8,166 bases of DNA from Clostridia bacterium (GTDB lineage Bacteria > Bacillota > DSM-16504 > Desulfitibacterales > Desulfitibacteraceae). Location: NCBI GenBank assembly GCA_018333845.1, contig JAGXSK010000383.1, forward strand, positions 1-8,166, in the 5' to 3' direction. Positions 5,860 through 8,166 of the stretch are shown here, one piece after another. The notes under the pieces were generated by a model. The model searched no databases, was not told the origin of the DNA, and saw only the letters and a program-made list of their open reading frames with translations. Both the position numbers and the translations under genes were made by a program. Position 1 is the stretch's first letter; the number at the start of each line of letters is the position of its first letter.

Positions 5860-6396
5860 TTATCCAAAAACTAGATTTACAATATATATACAGGCTATAA
5901 GTCCGGTTACATCAGTCAATAATCCCACGGTTAGTGCATATCTATAGCGTATAACTCCAATTGATCCAAAATATACAGTTAATACATAAAAGGTGGTATC
6001 TGTACTTCCCTGCATGGTGGAGGCAAGCCTACCTATAAAAGAATCAGGACCATAGGCCCCTATTAGCTCTGCAGCTATCCCAAGGGCCCCTCCACCTGAA
6101 AGAGGTCTCATAATAGCCAGGGGAATTATTTCTGAAGGAACATTTAACAAGGTCAGAACAGGATTTAATACAGCAGCAAACATATCCATGGCTCCAGAGG
6201 CCCTAAAAACTCCCAGGGCTACCAGCATCCCAACAAGAAAGGGTATTATCTTAACAGCTGTAGAAAAACCTTCACTGGCCCCCGATACAAAGGATTCATA
6301 AACCCTTACACCCCTTAAATAACCTATTAATGGTATGAAAAACAACAAAAATGGAATAGCCCATTTAGAAACAGTGTTAATAAAATCTGTAAACAT
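5860..6396 (-). CDS. spmB: Spore maturation protein B (nucleoside-recognition domain membrane protein)
   Basis: This 178-aa integral membrane protein of the nucleoside-recognition (gate) domain family matches SpmB in length and motifs: MRPLSGGGALGIAAEL near 96-111 and MQGSTDTTFYVLTVYFGSIG at 128-147, with hydrophobic segments at about 10-25, 48-66, 88-97, 135-150 and 155-177. In B. subtilis SpmA and SpmB are needed for normal spore core dehydration and heat resistance, and are made in the mother cell. The molecular activity is not settled. ATG at 6396 lies 3 nt after the spmA stop, and its SD GGAGG overlaps the last codons of spmA, indicating translational coupling. A terminator follows. Confidence 0.96.
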   Translation of the reverse strand: MFTDFINTVSKWAIPFLLFFIPLIGYLRGVRVYESFVSGASEGFSTAVKIIPFLVGMLVALGVFRASGAMDMFAAVLNPVLTLLNVPSEIIPLAIMRPLSGGGALGIAAELIGAYGPDSFIGRLASTMQGSTDTTFYVLTVYFGSIGVIRYRYALTVGLLTDVTGLIACIYIVNLVFG

Positions 6397-6399
6397 TTT

Positions 6400-6993
6400 T
6401 TAGCCTCCGTATTTTTTTCTGTATCTCTGCCTTAAAATCCTGTCTGCTATTATGGCAACTATCATTGTACACGCTGTAGCAAAGATGGTTGTACCAACAA
6501 TTTCTGCAGGGTAAGCAGACCCTGCCACAACTCTAATCCCTATAATAGTTGCAGGTATTAAGGTGATACAGCCAGTGTTGATGGCCAAAAAGGTGCACAT
6601 TGCCTCGGTAGCTTCTTGAGGATTTTTATTTAATTTCTGCAGCTCCTGCATGGCCTTTAGACCAAAGGGTGTTGATGCATTTCCAAGCCCCATAATATTG
6701 GCACTTAGATTCATGACAATAGCACCAATGGCAGGATGATCTTTGGGCACTGAAGGAAACAAAAAGATCGTCAAAGGCCTGACAAGCCTTGCCATGGCAT
6801 TTACCAACCCGGCATCCTGGGCAATTCTTAAGATACCCAGCCAAAGTGCCATTATTCCTATGAGCTCAAGTGCGATGGTGACAGATGTTTGTGCAGATTC
6901 CAGGGCAGCCTTTGTCACTATCTCTATGTTTCCATTTATGGCTGCCACCACAATTCCCGATAAAAGTAAAAAAAGCCAGATTAAATTAACCAT
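6400..6993 (-). CDS. spmA: Spore maturation protein A (nucleoside-recognition domain membrane protein)
   Basis: SpmA works with SpmB in dehydration of the spore core. From ATG at 6993 the product is 197 aa, close to B. subtilis SpmA, and opens MVNLIWLFLLLSGIVVAAIN, a membrane segment. Family motifs are LWLGILRIAQDAGL, FPSVPKDHPAIGAI and GLGNASTPFGLKAM (about 102-115), then AINTGCITLIPATIIGIR. An in-frame ATG at 7014 would add seven residues, but the SD AAGGGGAGTG (6999-7008) lies between the two, 5-7 nt before 6993, so 6993 is the start. In B. subtilis dacB sits immediately upstream in the same operon; here the upstream 131 nt hold no gene. A sporulation sigma-E promoter would be expected in that spacer, but I see only a weak candidate. 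Confidence 0.97.
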   Translation of the reverse strand: MVNLIWLFLLLSGIVVAAINGNIEIVTKAALESAQTSVTIALELIGIMALWLGILRIAQDAGLVNAMARLVRPLTIFLFPSVPKDHPAIGAIVMNLSANIMGLGNASTPFGLKAMQELQKLNKNPQEATEAMCTFLAINTGCITLIPATIIGIRVVAGSAYPAEIVGTTIFATACTMIVAIIADRILRQRYRKKYGG

Positions 6994-6998
6994 TAGCT

Positions 6999-7008
6999 CA
7001 CTCCCCTT
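6999..7008 (-). promoter_or_regulatory. Shine-Dalgarno AAGGGGAGTG that decides the spmA start
   Basis: This strong SD lies downstream of the ATG at 7014 and at correct spacing before the ATG at 6993. It excludes the longer start and gives the conserved MVN N-terminus of SpmA. Confidence 0.8.
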
Positions 7009-7107
7009 GGACATCTCTCTAAAATAAATCTATGAAACTATATCCAAATTTAGAACTTTGAGCATGGTTAATATAAATAGCAATATCTATAACAATCAAA
7101 TAATAAT

Positions 7108-7135
7108 AAAAAAGAAGAAGGGTTTTATACCCCTC
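7108..7135 (-). terminator. Terminator overlapping the ytfJ stop codon
   Basis: On the minus strand GAGGGG (7130-7135) pairs with CCCTTC (7117-7122) around a 7-nt loop containing the ytfJ stop TAA, with one G-T wobble. A T-rich tail with six consecutive T's (7108-7113) follows. The stem is short (6 bp) but GC-rich. It would end the DUF2953-ytfJ transcript before spmA. Confidence 0.55.
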
Positions 7136-7553
7136 CCTGGTAAAGAGTTTCCTCTTTAATTTCTTCTCTATTGGATTTTTTAAAAATAGCCTGCAGCTGG
7201 CTGGCAATTTGCGGAGCCATGTCTATTACCCTGTCAATGACGGCATTATTGCCATCCACAGGCAATAGTCTCACATGTCCTCCTCCAACCACCAGGAAGC
7301 CCATGGGTGACAGGGAAATTCCTCCACCACTTCCACCGCCAAAGGGGAGATTTTCACTACCCTTCTCATCATCCCCACCGCTGGCATATTCTCCACCACC
7401 AGCAGCAAATCCACATGTTAATTTTGAAATAGGTATAATTATGGTCCCATCAGGAGTCTCCACTGGATCTCCTACTACAGTGTTTACATCTACCATTTCC
7501 TTGATACTTTCCATTGCTGTTTTCATTAAAGCTTCAATAGGATGCTGCGACAA
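7125..7553 (-). CDS. ytfJ: Sporulation protein YtfJ (GerW family)
   Basis: The 142-aa protein has the hallmark N-terminus MSQHPIEALMKTAMESIKEM, then VDVNTVVGDPVETPDGTIIIPISK, GFAAGGGEY, a Gly-rich low-complexity loop (about 55-80, including FGGGSGGG), and SPMGFLVVGGGHVRLLPVD; it ends in a charged tail. YtfJ/GerW is a forespore protein in B. subtilis, affecting spore germination; the biochemical activity is unknown. There is no signal peptide or membrane segment. The start is TTG at 7553, preceded by the strong SD AAAGGGGGT at 7561-7569; the conserved family start and the lack of a better ATG confirm it. It lies 5 nt after the DUF2953 gene, the same order as ytfI-ytfJ in B. subtilis, and its SD overlaps the end of that gene. 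Confidence 0.95.
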   Translation of the reverse strand: MSQHPIEALMKTAMESIKEMVDVNTVVGDPVETPDGTIIIPISKLTCGFAAGGGEYASGGDDEKGSENLPFGGGSGGGISLSPMGFLVVGGGHVRLLPVDGNNAVIDRVIDMAPQIASQLQAIFKKSNREEIKEETLYQGGV

Positions 7554-7558
7554 GCGTT

Positions 7559-8166
7559 TTACCCCCTTTGGGCAAAAAGTGATTTTATAAAAATAATCAA
7601 GATTTTACATCCTGCCGTAATAATATGGCCTAATCTAAAGGTAAATATACAGTCAAAAACAACCTGGAATTCCTTTTTATTAAAGATTGGATTAACCTCA
7701 TAAACAGGCTTATGAAAATTCACCTGAACATTATTCTGCAAGTGTATATAAAACATGCTTTTAGCTGCCCAGATGCCCCCTGTTGATAAGGCAGTTAAGA
7801 CAGGGTCTCCAAATCCAAAACTAGTCTTCCAAACAAGTCTCTGGCAGACTATTTCTTTGAAAAATTTATTATTTACTTTAAATATACGTTTAAATAATTT
7901 AAGTAGAATACTAGCTCGATAAAAGGGAGAAATCTCTATTAATTTTTTTAAATTAAACCATGGCTTTTCAACAGAAATTTTGGTCTTATGTATTGAGTGA
8001 CCACTTGTACCTTCTGTTTCAGCTTGCAATAGAAAATAAGGCAAAAGTCCATTAAGATGGATTTTAAACAAGGCAATTTCCACTTGAAAAGTATATATTC
8101 CAGGTATGATGCAGATCTTTATATAAAAATCTTCATTTATACCATTCTTTTTTAAATATACCCCGA
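7559..8166 (-). CDS. ytfI: DUF2953 (YtfI-like) protein, 5' end outside window
   Basis: The frame has no stop from 7559 up to the window edge, so the gene starts beyond 8166 and 202 C-terminal residues are visible. A GTG at 8083 is not a credible start: the upstream frame (YLKKNGINEDFYIKICIIPG) continues the strand-rich fold typical of DUF2953 N-terminal parts. Further family-like features are FGFGDPVLTALSTGGIWAAK, a strand-rich YEVNPIFNKKEFQVVFDCIFTFRLGHII stretch (written here only to its key part: NPIF and RLGHII), and a hydrophobic C-terminal helix. Complete members usually begin with a membrane helix, which would lie outside the window. The function is unknown. The gene is found directly before ytfJ in sporulating Firmicutes, and the 5-nt gap here implies one transcript. 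The symbol is by synteny. Confidence 0.85.
   Translation of the reverse strand, partial: GVYLKKNGINEDFYIKICIIPGIYTFQVEIALFKIHLNGLLPYFLLQAETEGTSGHSIHKTKISVEKPWFNLKKLIEISPFYRASILLKLFKRIFKVNNKFFKEIVCQRLVWKTSFGFGDPVLTALSTGGIWAAKSMFYIHLQNNVQVNFHKPVYEVNPIFNKKEFQVVFDCIFTFRLGHIITAGCKILIIFIKSLFAQRG

Noticed and set aside
6626..6844. Minus-strand frame with many cysteines inside spmA
   Set aside because: It is an out-of-frame reading of spmA; the Cys-rich look comes from the frame shift.
7019..7207. Minus-strand open frame of 62 codons between ytfJ and spmA
   Set aside because: It overlaps the ytfJ 3' end in another frame and crosses the terminator; there is no SD and no dacB or other family similarity.
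7171..7590. Plus-strand open frame of 139 codons over ytfJ
   Set aside because: It is the reverse of the Gly-rich ytfJ sequence, giving a Pro-rich artefact, with no SD or family features.
7559..8083. GTG at 8083 as the start of the DUF2953 protein
   Set aside because: The frame stays open to the window edge and the upstream residues continue the domain, so the gene is truncated by the window rather than starting there.

Overview
The window is about 8.2 kb of AT-rich chromosome. Every gene I can support lies on the minus strand, so transcription runs from high to low coordinates. Three sporulation genes (ytfJ, spmA, spmB), Firmicutes-type Shine-Dalgarno sites, frequent TTG/GTG starts and a clostridial-type HutP-family protein point to an endospore-forming Firmicute of class Clostridia, perhaps a Peptococcales/Desulfotomaculales-like lineage. 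The exact taxon is inference. I see no rRNA, tRNA, mobile element, CRISPR array or origin. No gene-free stretch exceeds 300 bases; the longest gaps are about 130 bases and hold terminators and possible promoters.

Layout in transcription order. (1) 8166-7125: the C-terminal part of a DUF2953 (YtfI-like) protein, cut by the window edge, followed after 5 nt by ytfJ. A hairpin with a T-run overlaps the ytfJ stop. (2) 6993-5860: spmA-spmB, nearly abutting, closed by a stem-loop terminator. In B. subtilis dacB precedes spmA; here there is no dacB, only a 131-nt AT-rich spacer. (3) 5727-4098: rluB (23S rRNA pseudouridine synthase), a 77-aa protein with two CxxC knuckles, and an unrecognised cytosolic protein of up to 168 aa. 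(4) 4002-3001: a stand-alone ilvC with a candidate promoter and a strong hairpin after it. (5) 2931-1: a tight run of an FAH-family hydrolase, an HI0933/YtfP-family flavoprotein, an unrecognised membrane-anchored protein and a HutP-family protein that leaves the window at its 3' end.

How they fit together. ytfJ and spmAB belong to spore formation (spore core dehydration and germination properties), and rluB follows spmB as it does in B. subtilis. From memory, the flavoprotein and the HutP-family gene often lie near rluB and cmk in clostridia. If so, the Zn-knuckle gene, the 168-aa gene, ilvC and the FAH gene would be an insertion into an otherwise conserved housekeeping/sporulation neighbourhood; that is inference. 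Five genes probably start at TTG or GTG, and I give the evidence for each start. I found no convincing new multi-gene system. The best leads are a HutP homologue lacking the metal-binding histidines of B. subtilis HutP, and an IlvC with an unusual cofactor-specificity loop.
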